Shown: positions 9,089 through 18,253, counted from the first letter of the stretch. The stretch: DNA of 64,000 nt from Cyclobacteriaceae bacterium (GCA_016786495.1 JAEUUJ010000077.1:62001-126000), one strand, 5' to 3'. The notes: generated by a model from the letters alone, not told the origin. Made by a program: numbers and translations.

Positions 9089-9653
9089 AGGTGCCTCGGC
9101 GGTTTGCCTGATCAATCATCAACTTTAAATTCTCCCGGGCCTTTGCCAGGTTTGACTTGGACGTGCCTTCCGAAATATTCAGAATGCCCGAAATTTCCTC
9201 GTGCGTAAAACCATCGATTACGTGCAGGTTAAATACCGCGCGATAGGCTGGCGACAAGTTCTGAATCATTCCAATCAGCTCAGCATAGGATATGTCGTCC
9301 AGTACGGTTCCAACGGCTGGTTCGAATACCTTGTCCGGTGAAGCCTCCACATGATGGTAGTGTTTCGACTCCTTCCGGTAGTGATCAATGGCCGCATTGA
9401 TCATAATCCTTCGCATCCATCCCTTGAAGGATGATTCTGTCTCGTGCTGATCAATTTTCTGGTATACTTTCATAAACCCATCATTCACAATCTCCTTAGC
9501 CTCCTCAAATGAGTGGCTGTAGCGAACACAGATGCTCATGGCATAGGCATAGTAATGCTGGTACAGCAAACGCTGACTTTCCCGGTCGTTTTTCTTACAA
9601 CCTTCCAGCAGTAGCCTCATGGGAGCTTCCTCGTTAGTCAAAAAATTTTCCAC
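9069..9653 (-). CDS. ECF RNA polymerase sigma factor
   Basis: The 194-residue protein has sigma region 2 (QRLLYQHYYAYAMSICVRY, then EEAKEIVNDGFMKVYQKI) and region 4 with a helix-turn-helix (LSPAYRAVFNLHVIDGF, then HEEISGILNISEGTSKSNL). No region 1 or 3, so ECF class. The start is GTG 9653; ATG 9620 is an alternative that keeps all of region 2. It is the first gene of the run through the anti-sigma-like protein and the heme lipoproteins, so it probably controls that locus. Confidence 0.9.
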   Translation of the reverse strand: MENFLTNEEAPMRLLLEGCKKNDRESQRLLYQHYYAYAMSICVRYSHSFEEAKEIVNDGFMKVYQKIDQHETESSFKGWMRRIMINAAIDHYRKESKHYHHVEASPDKVFEPAVGTVLDDISYAELIGMIQNLSPAYRAVFNLHVIDGFTHEEISGILNISEGTSKSNLAKARENLKLMIDQANRRGTYARYVR

Positions 9654-9949
9654 AGGACGGAACTATCGGTAAAAGGGTTGCCTTGGTTTAGAAATTTAGT
9701 GATAAAATCCGGGAGAGGTCGCAGGAATGGCCTCCACGTGCGGAATGCGACAATAATTGGACGATTCTGAAAACTCCGGCGGGGCCTAAAACAGAAAATC
9801 CCCCGAAGTCCTGGACCCCGGGGGATAATCATTGTCTATAGTTGGCTTTAATCTGATGTAAATGTATGCGCGGCCCGGAAATCGTCAATTACTGAATCGG
9901 TGACCTGCAAATTTGCGGGTTGAATTGTCAAATAGGAGGATAAATTTAC
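9654..9949. other. Intergenic region with a minus-strand terminator
   Basis: This 296-bp stretch separates the ECF sigma gene from the small membrane-protein gene upstream. The only clear element is the hairpin at 9798-9826. The lower half (9654-9790) must carry the sigma-gene promoter, but I find no convincing TTG/TAnnTTTG pair; TAAATTTC on the minus strand near 9700 is the nearest match. An open frame at 9638-9832 has no recognisable coding features. Confidence 0.5.
9791..9826 (-). terminator. Rho-independent terminator
   Basis: An 8-bp perfect stem ATCCCCCG/CGGGGGAT (9798-9805 and 9819-9826) with a 13-nt loop is followed on the minus strand by TTTCTGTTTT. It lies about 125 bp beyond the stop of the small membrane-protein gene and isolates the sigma operon from it. 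Confidence 0.65.
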
Positions 9950-10144
9950 TCAGCGGGCCTCCGGAGCGGGCACCGAATCAGCCTTTAAAGTGTCATTTTC
10001 AAGGTACTGCTTTTCAAGGCGCTCTTTCAACTGGGGTTTGGAACCGGGAAAGGTGGTTCGGGTAGAAATGTCATAACTGGCATACAGCAAGGCTGCCATA
10101 AAGACAACGGCGAAACCTGCGAATATTTTCTTGGAACGTGTCAC
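9950..10144 (-). CDS. Small single-pass membrane protein, unknown
   Basis: I call a 64-residue protein from GTG 10144. The frame stays open to 10405, but its upper part overlaps the neighbouring gene and looks like shadow sequence. The short form is a good small membrane protein: basic start (TRSKK), one helix (about residues 7-23, IFAGFAVVFMAALLYAS), then a charged extracytoplasmic tail with KPQLKERLEKQYLEND. No known domain. It lies 44 bp after the two-helix protein and before a terminator, so the two are likely co-transcribed. Confidence 0.5.
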   Translation of the reverse strand: MTRSKKIFAGFAVVFMAALLYASYDISTRTTFPGSKPQLKERLEKQYLENDTLKADSVPAPEAR

Positions 10145-10188
10145 GGTTTCAAAACTACAGATTTTTAAAAAGTCCGTGCACCTCGGAG

Positions 10189-10845
10189 TTAACTTTCTAT
10201 TCGCGAAAGGACCAACAGGACGGTTACAACAAGCATGACGATACCAATAATCAAAATTATGGTTCCGTGCTGTCTGGCAGATGGTGTATACCCCCTGATC
10301 CTTCGCCCATCTGGCAAGGTCTTCTTGAACGTACTCAAATGCCAGCCGATAAAAATACCCAACGCTCCGCCCATTAATGCGGAAATATAGCCGATGAGTA
10401 TCCAAGTGTTCCCTCCCTCTTCAGGTCTCGCTAGCCTTTCAATTCGAGCCGCTTTTAATTTTTCGATGGTTTGCTCATCTGCTTCCTTCCCTCTCTCTAT
10501 CAGAATTTTAATCGCGAGTTTATAATCGAGCTCGTTCCACTCGTCAGGCTTACTTAGAATCTCATAAAGCTCCAGGTCTGTAAACTGATAAAGGTAGTGA
10601 TCGGTATTTATCTGCGTGAGCGTTTGATTGGCCTCCTGCAAAAGGGCAGCATCGGCACGTTCAAAATCATCTCCCTTTAGCTTCACATGAAAGCGCGCAT
10701 CAAATGGATTAGTGCCTGTGTAAACTGAATTAAGATTTTGTGGGTACTCTTCCATTTCAAATCCGATTCTGTGCTCAGCAAGGATTTTAACGAAAGCCTC
10801 TGCTTGTTCGCGATCAACAAATCTTCGGTAAGTCAGAAGTTCCAT
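10189..10845 (-). CDS. DUF2007-like signal-transducing-type protein with two membrane helices
   Basis: The start is ATG 10845 (218 residues); a longer frame to 10905 adds a segment in the terminator region and is unlikely. Residues 1-75 (MELLTYRRFVDREQAEAF start, FEMEEYP, FHVKLKGDDFERADAAL) look like the small alpha/beta domain of DUF2007 proteins. A helical middle region follows, then two membrane helices at about 146-165 and 192-212. Function unknown. The middle segment with LSKPDEWNELDYKLAIKIL resembles degraded repeats seen in such proteins. Confidence 0.65.
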   Translation of the reverse strand: MELLTYRRFVDREQAEAFVKILAEHRIGFEMEEYPQNLNSVYTGTNPFDARFHVKLKGDDFERADAALLQEANQTLTQINTDHYLYQFTDLELYEILSKPDEWNELDYKLAIKILIERGKEADEQTIEKLKAARIERLARPEEGGNTWILIGYISALMGGALGIFIGWHLSTFKKTLPDGRRIRGYTPSARQHGTIILIIGIVMLVVTVLLVLSRIES

Positions 10846-10903
10846 AGTTGGAGTTATGGCGTGATCATTAAGGTTTGAGCGGACACCAGTAGTAATAAAA
10901 CGC

Positions 10904-10930
10904 AAAAAAAAAGGGGCTTTCGCCCCTTTT
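10904..10930 (-). terminator. Rho-independent terminator of the infC-rpmI-rplT operon
   Basis: The stem AAGGGGC/GCCCCTT (10911-10917 and 10922-10928) has a 4-nt loop and is followed on the minus strand by a run of T. It begins one base after the rplT stop, as expected for the end of this ribosomal operon. Confidence 0.85.
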
Positions 10931-10931
10931 C

Positions 10932-11276
10932 TTATTTCACTTTGTTCACCACTGCATCAAATGCTTCAGGGTGGTTCATTGCCAAATCAGCGAGTACTTT
11001 ACGATTCAGGTCGATGCCTGACTTCTTCAGTTTGCCGATGAATGAGGAGTAGCTTAATCCATACGGGCGAACACCGGCATTGATACGCTGAATCCAGATC
11101 GCTCTGAATTCTCTTTTCTTTTGTTTTCTGTCGCGGTATGCATACACGAGACCTTTCTCAACTGCATTTTTCGCAACGGTCCAAACGTTTTTCTTACGAC
11201 CGAAGAAGCCTTTGGCGAGCTTCAGGATCCTTTTTCTTCTCTCGCGAGACGCTACATTGTTTACTGAACGTGGCAT
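10932..11276 (-). CDS. rplT: 50S ribosomal protein L20
   Basis: The 114-residue basic protein has the L20 signature: start [36 protein letters not shown], then RRxWIxRIN-type [17 protein letters not shown] and [16 protein letters not shown]. It binds 23S rRNA early in 50S assembly and in many bacteria represses its own operon through the mRNA. It follows rpmI by 107 bp and is followed directly by a terminator. Confidence 0.98.
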   Translation of the reverse strand: MPRSVNNVASRERRKRILKLAKGFFGRKKNVWTVAKNAVEKGLVYAYRDRKQKKREFRAIWIQRINAGVRPYGLSYSSFIGKLKKSGIDLNRKVLADLAMNHPEAFDAVVNKVK

Positions 11277-11383
11277 AAATTTAATTTTTTGGCTGGTGGC
11301 GTTCCCCTGCGGGACTCTTATAGCTCAACAGCCGGGTTAAACAATAAAACCTAAACGACAACGCTTTTCAGGGCGCTGATATC

Positions 11384-11584
11384 TTATAAAGAATGAGGCA
11401 ACATGAACTTCACGTTCTTCATGTCGGTCGCTTTCACGATCGCCTTTTTGCCCAATCTTCTTTTTTGCTTGGTTTCTTTTTTAGTCAAGATGTGGTTCTT
11501 ATAAGCGCGCTTGTGCTTCACTTTACCAGTACCGGTAACTTTGAACCGCTTCTTTGCTCCTGATTTGGTTTTTACTTTAGGCAT
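11384..11584 (-). CDS. rpmI: 50S ribosomal protein L35
   Basis: The 66-residue, very basic protein begins MPKVKTKSGAKKRFKVTGTG and has AYKNHILTKKETKQKRRL, typical of L35 at its normal length. It lies 23 bp after infC and before rplT in the classic order. Confidence 0.97.
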   Translation of the reverse strand: MPKVKTKSGAKKRFKVTGTGKVKHKRAYKNHILTKKETKQKRRLGKKAIVKATDMKNVKFMLPHSL

Positions 11585-11607
11585 TTTATAAACTATTAAA
11601 CTAACTC

Positions 11608-12141
11608 TTACTTTTTCGGTTTCGGCACTACGAACATCGACATCCGTTTTCCTTCCAGTTTCGGCATCCCCTCCACTTTTCCGTACTCTTCAAGACCCTG
11701 GGCAAACTTCAACAACAGGATTTCGCCACGTTCTTTATATACGATGGTCCGTCCGGCAAAAAACACGGTAGCTTTTACCTTCGAACCCTCTTGCAAAAAG
11801 TTGATCGCATGTTTCAGCTTAAAATTGAAATCGTGCTCATCGGTGTTCGGGCCAAAACGGATCTCTTTGATCACCACTTTCAGCGCCTTCGACTTAATCT
11901 CTTTCTGCTTCTTCTTTTGCTCGTACTTAAACTTCGAGTAGTCAGTAACCTTGCAAACCGGAGGATCAGCATTCGGGGAAATCTCCACGAGGTCAAGACC
12001 TTGTTCTTTAGCGATTTTAAGCGCTTCCTGAACAGAGTAGACGTCAACCTTTACGTTCTCTCCAACCAACCGCACGCGGGGTGCAGTTATTCGTTCATTA
12101 ATCTTGTAAGGCTCTTCGGGCCTTGCTGGGCCCCTTCGCAT
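11608..12141 (-). CDS. infC: Translation initiation factor IF-3
   Basis: The 177-residue form starts at ATG 12141. The N-domain contains [19 protein letters not shown] and the C-domain [19 protein letters not shown] and [10 protein letters not shown], all IF-3 hallmarks. It binds the 30S subunit and checks the start codon. Upstream the same frame stays open for ten more codons to a TAA and contains two ATT codons (12165 and 12153), so the true start could be AUU, the rare codon used for infC autoregulation in many bacteria. The operon order thrS-infC-rpmI-rplT is canonical. Confidence 0.97.
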   Translation of the reverse strand: MRRGPARPEEPYKINERITAPRVRLVGENVKVDVYSVQEALKIAKEQGLDLVEISPNADPPVCKVTDYSKFKYEQKKKQKEIKSKALKVVIKEIRFGPNTDEHDFNFKLKHAINFLQEGSKVKATVFFAGRTIVYKERGEILLLKFAQGLEEYGKVEGMPKLEGKRMSMFVVPKPKK

Positions 12142-12264
12142 GGGCCTGTTAATCGGGTTATTAATACTTCTTTACTGTTTAAATTTCACAAAAGAGGGTG
12201 CAAATATCGGTTTATTCTATCAAAACAACAAACTTCCCTCGAAACTAACCATCCTTGCCCGGGA

Positions 12265-12288
12265 AGCCGGAAATATCCGCTTCCGGCT
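12265..12288. repeat. Perfect hairpin between thrS and infC
   Basis: AGCCGGAA and TTCCGGCT (12265-12272 and 12281-12288) form a perfect 8-bp stem with an 8-nt loop in the thrS-infC spacer. On the minus strand no T-run follows, so it is not an obvious terminator. It could be an mRNA processing site, a stability element for thrS mRNA or part of the infC leader. Confidence 0.55.
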
Positions 12289-12329
12289 GCTAAAAATTGA
12301 TTCTTCAGTCGCTGAGTCCCGGCATCCCG

Positions 12330-14267
12330 TCAGGCCAATGGCGTTGCCGCTTCCTTCCTGAATTGCTCCACGAAATCGGCCAGCAACAGGCTTCCCAGAT
12401 CGCCCTTTCCGTGTCTCCGGACCGACACCTTGTTTTCAGCCGCCTCGCGCTCGCCCACAATCAGCATGTACGGAACTTTCTTGACCTCGGCATCACGGAT
12501 TTTACGTTGAATCTTTTCATCACGATCATCCAAAAAGCCTCTGATATCCAGTTCTTTAAGCATATCGATCACTTTTTGGCCGTAATCGTTAAAACGTTCG
12601 GAAATCGGCAGAACAGCAATTTGGTCAGGCGACAGCCACAGCGGGAAATTACCTCCGCAATGTTCGATCAGAACGGCTACAAAGCGCTCCAGTGATCCAA
12701 AAGGTGCCCGGTGAATCATTACCGGCCGGTGCTTCTGGTTATCGGAACCTACGTACTCCAGTTCGAACCGCTGAGGCAGGTTATAGTCTACCTGAATGGT
12801 TCCCAACTGCCAGCTCCGTCCGAGCGCATCCCGAACCATAAAATCAAGCTTAGGTCCGTAGAAAGCCGCCTCGCCTTGAACGGCAACGGTCTTCAGGCCG
12901 CGCTCATCGGCAGCCTCCTGAATCTGCTTTTCAGCCAGGTCCCACAGGCTGTCTTCGCCAATGTACTTTGCCTTATTGTTAGGATCGCGCAACGAAACCT
13001 GTGCCGTGTAGTTATCAAATCCAAGTGAGTTGAACACATGCATCACGAGGTCGATCACTTTCACAAATTCTTCCTTCACCTGATCCGGGCGGCAGAAGAT
13101 GTGAGCATCGTCCTGCGTAAATCCGCGTACGCGGGTCAAGCCGTGGAGTTCTCCGCTTTGCTCATACCGGTACACAGTTCCAAATTCCGCCAGGCGGATG
13201 GGAAGATCGCGGTATGAACGCGGCTTGGTTTTATAAATCTCGCAGTGGTGCGGACAGTTCATGGGCTTCAGCAAAAACTCTTCGCCTTCATCGGGTGTGT
13301 GGATCGGCTGAAACGAATCCTTACCATATTTCTCGTAGTGACCAGACGTTACATACAACTGCTTCGATCCGATATGCGGAGTAACAACCGGATCGTAACC
13401 GGCTTTGATTTGTGCCTTGCGCATAAACTGCTCGAGGCGCTCACGCAGCAATGTTCCTTTCGGCAGCCACAGTGGTAAGCCCATCCCTACTTTCTCGGAG
13501 AACGCAAACAACTCAAGTTCCTTCCCCAGCTTACGGTGGTCTCGCTTCTTGGCTTCCTCCAACAGGAAAAGGTATTCATCAAGCTCTTTTTGTTTCGGGA
13601 ACGTGATACCGTAAACACGGGTAAGCATCTTGTTCTTCTCATCGCCACGCCAGTACGCACCGGCCACGTTGAGGAGTTTTACGGCTTTGATGAAGCCTGT
13701 GTGCGGCAGGTGCGGGCCGCGGCAAAGATCAACAAAGTTGCCCTGCTGGTAGAACGTGATCTTGCCATCTTCAAGGCCGTTGATCAGTTCCAGTTTATAT
13801 TCATCACCTTTCCGGGTAAAGTAGTCGATTGCTTCCGCCTTGCTGACGTCCCTCCGCTCGAACCGGCTCTCTTTTTTGGCGAGTTCTTTCATCTTCGCTT
13901 CGACTTTCGCCAAGTCATCTTCTCCGAATGCGCGATCACCCAGATCGACATCATAATAAAAACCATTCTCAATCGGGGGACCAATACCAAATTTTGTACC
14001 CGGGTAAAGTTCTTCAAGCGCTTCTGCGAACAAGTGCGCAGACGAATGCCAGAAGGAATACTTCCCTCCTGCATCGTTCCAGGTCAGAATCTTAATGGAT
14101 GAATCTTTCTCTATTGACCTGGCCAGATCCCGGATTTCACCGTCCACTTCAATCGCCAATGAAACACGCGCGAGACCCTCGCTGATACTCTGGGCAACCT
14201 GCATGCCGGTTACGCCTTTGGGGTACTCCCTAACGCTGCCATCGGGCAGGGTAATCTTAACGTTCAT
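12330..14267 (-). CDS. thrS: Threonyl-tRNA synthetase
   Basis: The 645-residue class II synthetase is full length: TGS domain at about 1-60, editing domain with [10 protein letters not shown] and [10 protein letters not shown], catalytic core with zinc ligand motif [10 protein letters not shown], motif 2 around [15 protein letters not shown], motif 3 in [11 protein letters not shown], and an anticodon-binding C-terminus. It charges tRNA-Thr. It is the first gene of the thrS-infC-rpmI-rplT block; the 188-bp spacer to infC has a hairpin and probably an internal promoter. Confidence 0.98.
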   Translation of the reverse strand: MNVKITLPDGSVREYPKGVTGMQVAQSISEGLARVSLAIEVDGEIRDLARSIEKDSSIKILTWNDAGGKYSFWHSSAHLFAEALEELYPGTKFGIGPPIENGFYYDVDLGDRAFGEDDLAKVEAKMKELAKKESRFERRDVSKAEAIDYFTRKGDEYKLELINGLEDGKITFYQQGNFVDLCRGPHLPHTGFIKAVKLLNVAGAYWRGDEKNKMLTRVYGITFPKQKELDEYLFLLEEAKKRDHRKLGKELELFAFSEKVGMGLPLWLPKGTLLRERLEQFMRKAQIKAGYDPVVTPHIGSKQLYVTSGHYEKYGKDSFQPIHTPDEGEEFLLKPMNCPHHCEIYKTKPRSYRDLPIRLAEFGTVYRYEQSGELHGLTRVRGFTQDDAHIFCRPDQVKEEFVKVIDLVMHVFNSLGFDNYTAQVSLRDPNNKAKYIGEDSLWDLAEKQIQEAADERGLKTVAVQGEAAFYGPKLDFMVRDALGRSWQLGTIQVDYNLPQRFELEYVGSDNQKHRPVMIHRAPFGSLERFVAVLIEHCGGNFPLWLSPDQIAVLPISERFNDYGQKVIDMLKELDIRGFLDDRDEKIQRKIRDAEVKKVPYMLIVGEREAAENKVSVRRHGKGDLGSLLLADFVEQFRKEAATPLA

Positions 14268-14321
14268 ACTAAAAAATAAGAATGCAAATATGCACTTTTT
14301 ATCGATCCTGTGGGAAGCGAA

Positions 14322-16850
14322 TTACAGGTCGAGGTGTGCGCTAACAAGGATACCGAAGCTCCGGGTTTTCACGTTCGGGTCGTAATCGAGGTACGTGAGG
14401 CGGTGCATGAAGTCGACCCGGAAAAACCGGAAGATGTTGGCGACCCCGTAGCCCAATTCCACATAAGGCTTGCCACGCTCAAGAAAGCCAACCGCTGGCG
14501 ACTTCCGGCCGTCGGGCAACAAATTGTCTTCGAGTAACAGTGCCTTGTTTTTTCTGCTCAGTCCGCCGTACAACACATTTGCACTTCCTACCAGGCGCCA
14601 CTTGAGTTTTCGCATGAGCGGAATTCTGTTCAACAGAAAGCCTTCGAAGTTATGCTGGTATTGAAAGGATGCATAGCTGTCGCTCACGAACTCCCCGAAG
14701 TTCATCAGGTTATAGGTGGCGGTAGTGTAAAATGCTGTTTCGTTTCCGAGGTGATATGCCAGCAACGGGTACGGCAATGCTTCGAAGATGTATTCGCCCG
14801 TGATTTTGGCGCGGCCGTTACCGAGTATTCCATACCGAATGGGCTGATCGATGGACAGACGGGTCTTGTTGTATGTGAAATCGCTTCCCACCACGCCCTT
14901 GAGTCCATGGATATAGGTTGCCGTAATGATGGGCCAGTTGGTGACGCCCAGGCTGTACCGGATGTTTTGTCCCTGAACAAACAATTCATCGCGCGCAAAA
15001 CGGGCCTCCACCAGCACTTCGGCAGTCTCAAAACTCTCTTTTGCCCGCGTAATGTCTTCCGGATTCGAATAAAAACCGAAGTTGAATGCCGGTGAGAATG
15101 TGTTATACCGAACGGCTACGCGCTGCTGGAAACCCTTGAAAAATTCCCGCTGGAAGTTGATCCGGTGTTCGTCAAAGTAGTACCCCCTCCGGAATGTGCC
15201 CCATCGCTGCGCGGCCAGGAAGATGTAGTTATCGGCCAACGCCTCATCATCAACTCCGATCCGGTTAAGGTCCTTGCGCGTTCGGAAACTGAGGGTTGTG
15301 TAATGTTTTCGATCGAGGATGCGGGTAATGTTCAGGTTGTATTTGAACTGCTCATCCTTAAAGCCATAGCCGAGGCCCATTCCCAGCATCCATTTTTTAC
15401 TGAAGTGCTCGGTGGTCCGGAAACCCGGCTGAAAACGGAAGCCTTCGATGTTATTAATGGATGCGATCGACATGATTGGCCCGATTTCAAACTTGCCGAC
15501 TTCATAGTATCCATTGACGGCCAACAGGATCAGATCGGTATAGGTTTTCACGATCGGGATGTTCTGCAGCGTGTCAATCATCCGGTAGACACTTTTCTCG
15601 GTTGAAGACAGGGGTTCATGCCGGAGGGTATCCCAGTACTCTTCGTCTTTGTTATCGTAGGCATGATCGTCAAGCACAATTGCCTGCGCATAAAATGACG
15701 TTTCGCGTGGCTGATCGATCACAATGTTCTTGTTGGAGGTATAAAACTTCGCCAGCATACCCGCGGTGTTTTGGGTGAGTTCGCTCACGTCAATCAGTAC
15801 GCGGTTTTTCACGGGCAACCAGGCACCATCGCCTGTAGGATCAAGTTCCTGCTGAATTTTAATCTTCTCGATGAAGTTCAGGTTAGCCGACTTACCCACC
15901 GTTGCATCGACTTGTTTCAGCGCATACTCATGCTTCGTAATCCACATGGTTCCGGTGAATGCCAGGTCTTGCGGACTTTTCGGATTGAAGTCGATCCGGT
16001 AACAATAAAACCCGTTGATATAGACACTGTCGATCAGATCGTAGTCATAATACAAGCGGCCGCCATCCGCAATCGGCGAAATGAAGTCCTTTCCGACAAT
16101 GTTCAGCCAATGCTGATAGAAGTTGTATTCCTGAAACGAAGAGCCAACGAGTTGGGTAACCATGTCGCCATCTTCGATACCAATGCCGGTAATTTTCGAT
16201 TTGAGAATGTTCTCCGTCTTTAAACGCGGACTATCGCGGTAATAAAGTTTGGATACGTTTTCCGAAATGAACAAGGGCAGAATAGGCTTTCCATCCTCGC
16301 CTGCGATGCGGTCGACACTGTCGAGCACCTGGGTTATCTTCTGTACAATTTTCCGTTTCCGGAATTTCTCCGACATGTTGTCGATGTCGATTTCAATTTT
16401 GGTGTAGGCTTCGTACTCGTAGGCTGTAAGCCTGCGTTTGTCGTGAACCTTTCGGTTTTCATCCACCCGTCTTAAGATTTCGTAAGCCGGGTTTTCGCCT
16501 GCGGTAATCACCACCTCCGCCAGACCGGTTGAAAGTTCATTGAGCTGGAAGTTAATCACCTGGGCTACGCCTGCTTTTACCTTTTTTACTTTGACTTTGT
16601 AGCCCACATACGATGCCTGAAGCGAATCATACGGAATGGGAGTTTTTAGTTTGTAGTTTCCATCAAAGTCGGTGGTAGTTCCAATAGATGTACCCTTGAA
16701 GATCACATTCGCGAAGGGAATGGGATCGCCCGAATTCGCATCCGTCACTTTCCCGGACACGGTAGTTTGCGTGAATCCAGCCAGGGGGAACAGGATCAGC
16801 GCGAGCAAAAAGTACTTACCAACAGGGTTGGCCAAAAAGCGGTTCTTCAC
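14322..16850 (-). CDS. DUF5686 family outer-membrane protein with carboxypeptidase-like N-terminal domain
   Basis: The 842-residue protein starts at GTG 16850. A signal peptide ends at AGFTQ; residues 30-110 form a CarboxypepD_reg-like domain (VSGKVTDANSGDPIPFANV, TDFDGNYKL); a middle domain (AYEYEAYTKIEIDIDN) and a long beta-strand C-terminus (FRFQPGFRTTEHFSKKW, ending TRSFGILVSAHLDL) match DUF5686. It is probably a surface barrel distantly like TonB-dependent receptors but without a visible plug or TonB box. It lies 54 bp upstream of thrS and may be its own unit. Confidence 0.75.
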   Translation of the reverse strand: MKNRFLANPVGKYFLLALILFPLAGFTQTTVSGKVTDANSGDPIPFANVIFKGTSIGTTTDFDGNYKLKTPIPYDSLQASYVGYKVKVKKVKAGVAQVINFQLNELSTGLAEVVITAGENPAYEILRRVDENRKVHDKRRLTAYEYEAYTKIEIDIDNMSEKFRKRKIVQKITQVLDSVDRIAGEDGKPILPLFISENVSKLYYRDSPRLKTENILKSKITGIGIEDGDMVTQLVGSSFQEYNFYQHWLNIVGKDFISPIADGGRLYYDYDLIDSVYINGFYCYRIDFNPKSPQDLAFTGTMWITKHEYALKQVDATVGKSANLNFIEKIKIQQELDPTGDGAWLPVKNRVLIDVSELTQNTAGMLAKFYTSNKNIVIDQPRETSFYAQAIVLDDHAYDNKDEEYWDTLRHEPLSSTEKSVYRMIDTLQNIPIVKTYTDLILLAVNGYYEVGKFEIGPIMSIASINNIEGFRFQPGFRTTEHFSKKWMLGMGLGYGFKDEQFKYNLNITRILDRKHYTTLSFRTRKDLNRIGVDDEALADNYIFLAAQRWGTFRRGYYFDEHRINFQREFFKGFQQRVAVRYNTFSPAFNFGFYSNPEDITRAKESFETAEVLVEARFARDELFVQGQNIRYSLGVTNWPIITATYIHGLKGVVGSDFTYNKTRLSIDQPIRYGILGNGRAKITGEYIFEALPYPLLAYHLGNETAFYTTATYNLMNFGEFVSDSYASFQYQHNFEGFLLNRIPLMRKLKWRLVGSANVLYGGLSRKNKALLLEDNLLPDGRKSPAVGFLERGKPYVELGYGVANIFRFFRVDFMHRLTYLDYDPNVKTRSFGILVSAHLDL

Positions 16851-16904
16851 GGGTCAATCAAACTGTAAAAATAGAGATTACGCGGCTGCGAACACAGGGT
16901 TTCG

Positions 16905-17567
16905 TTATTTCCCTTTCAGGTTCTCTTTTTTCCCAAGAAAACGGGGTGAGGTCTTGAAAACGTATAAATCGAGAACAGCTTTTGTTCGGGCAAAATACTC
17001 GCGCATGCGCACTTTAAACGAACTCTCGTAAGCCGGGCCTTCCGTAACCATCGCCACAGCCTCGATGTTGTAGTAGTGGCTGATGAACAATGCCCGATAG
17101 CTGTGGAAGGGCTGGGTGATGATGATAATTTTATCCTGACCGAAAATTTCCTTACTGCGGATAACCGAGTCGAGGGTGCGAAGGCCCGCATAATCGAGCG
17201 TGATCGCCTCGGGCGGAACCCCGCGAATCATCAATGCCTTTTTCATTTCCAGGGGCTCGTTGTAAAACTGCGAGGGATTATGGCCGCTCAGGATGAAGTG
17301 GTCGATTTTTCCGAGCTTGTAGAGTTCGGCAGCAGTCTCCATTCGTTTTACAAAGAAATCGTTTGGCTGCCCCGATGTGGTTTTGTTGCTTGTGCCGAGT
17401 ACGAGCGCTACGCGGTGATTCGGAAGTTTGTTGTAGTCGGTATAGACGTACGATTTCGTGCTGTTTACAACCCATACGTTTGAGAGATAAAACAGGAGTG
17501 TGACAGCAATCAGGGCCGAAAGCGAGAGACGTTTCAGCCATTTCCAAAGATTCTTACGAGATTTCAC
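16905..17567 (-). CDS. SanA/YdcF-like DUF218 membrane protein
   Basis: I use GTG 17567; TTG 17576 is the only other start before in-frame stops. One N-terminal membrane helix (LSLSALIAVTLLFYLSNVW) is followed by the DUF218 fold: VALVLGTSN, FILSGHNPSQFYNEPLEM, IRGVPPEAITLDYAGLRTLDS and IIITQPFHSYRALFI. The family includes SanA, ElyC and YdcF, linked to cell-envelope integrity in E. coli; the chemistry is not established. Separate from its neighbours by about 70 bp on each side. Confidence 0.85.
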   Translation of the reverse strand: MKSRKNLWKWLKRLSLSALIAVTLLFYLSNVWVVNSTKSYVYTDYNKLPNHRVALVLGTSNKTTSGQPNDFFVKRMETAAELYKLGKIDHFILSGHNPSQFYNEPLEMKKALMIRGVPPEAITLDYAGLRTLDSVIRSKEIFGQDKIIIITQPFHSYRALFISHYYNIEAVAMVTEGPAYESSFKVRMREYFARTKAVLDLYVFKTSPRFLGKKENLKGK

Positions 17568-17645
17568 CAGAGCCAACGGTCAAAACTAATCAATTACGGT
17601 GAAACAGAACCACCGTTTACATAATTGAAGCTCCTGGAGAAGAGA

Positions 17646-18251
17646 TTAGTTCCTTCGGCTGATTTCGTCACGCACTTTGGCTGCGCGTTCATAGTCTTCC
17701 TTGTCGATCGCTTCCTTCAGAAGTTCATGAAGGCGTTCAACAGAAAAGTTTTTCAGGTCATCGCCCTTTTTAGGTGTGGCTACTTCCTTCTTGGCCTTGG
17801 CTTTTTCGGGTTTTACTTCGGCACTCTCTTCGTCAGCTTCGTCTGTGAGTACAATACCCGCTTCGGCCAGGATGTTTTCGTACGTGAAGATGGGTGAGTC
17901 GAACCGAAGGCCGATCGCAATCGCGTCTGATGGACGCGCATCCACTTCCATGCGCTTGAGTCCGTCTGAACAAACAATCTTGGCAAAGAATACACCTTCT
18001 TTTAAATCGGAGATGATGATCTCCTCCACGGTAAAATGAAAGTTATTGGCAAACGACTTGAATAAGTCGTGCGTCATGGGCCGGTTGGGGATAATCTTCT
18101 CAATTTCGATAGCAATAGCCTGCGCCTCAAACATGCCGATGATGATCGGCAGCCTGCGATTGCCTTCAGTTTCTCCCAGCACCAGTGCAAACGAACTTGT
18201 CTGCGACTGACTTGAGGATAATCCCAGTATTTCCAGCTTAATCTTCTTCAC
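17646..18251 (-). CDS. Bifunctional nuclease (BFN/DUF151) domain protein with UVR motif
   Basis: The 201-residue protein begins at GTG 18251. Residues 1-135 match the BFN/DUF151 domain (GNRRLPIIIGMFEAQAIAIE, RPMTHDLFKS, VDARPSDAIAIGLR). A lysine-rich linker follows, then a UVR motif near residues 168-198 (LHELLKEAIDKEDYERAAKV), the UvrB/UvrC interaction helix pair. The combination is normal for Bacteroidota. Nuclease activity is reported for some family members. It is only 2 bp after etfA, so it is probably in the etf operon. Confidence 0.88.
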   Translation of the reverse strand: MKKIKLEILGLSSSQSQTSSFALVLGETEGNRRLPIIIGMFEAQAIAIEIEKIIPNRPMTHDLFKSFANNFHFTVEEIIISDLKEGVFFAKIVCSDGLKRMEVDARPSDAIAIGLRFDSPIFTYENILAEAGIVLTDEADEESAEVKPEKAKAKKEVATPKKGDDLKNFSVERLHELLKEAIDKEDYERAAKVRDEISRRN

Positions 18252-18253
18252 AA

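Noticed and set aside
9798-9826. Possible structured small RNA at the hairpin
   Set aside because: A stem followed by a T-rich stretch on the minus strand is fully explained as a terminator.
9638-9832. 64-codon frame upstream of the first ECF sigma gene
   Set aside because: Covers the terminator hairpin and promoter region; proline- and arginine-rich translation resembles non-coding sequence.
13536-14102. 188-codon frame antisense to thrS
   Set aside because: Shadow of the thrS coding frame; no signal or domain seen.
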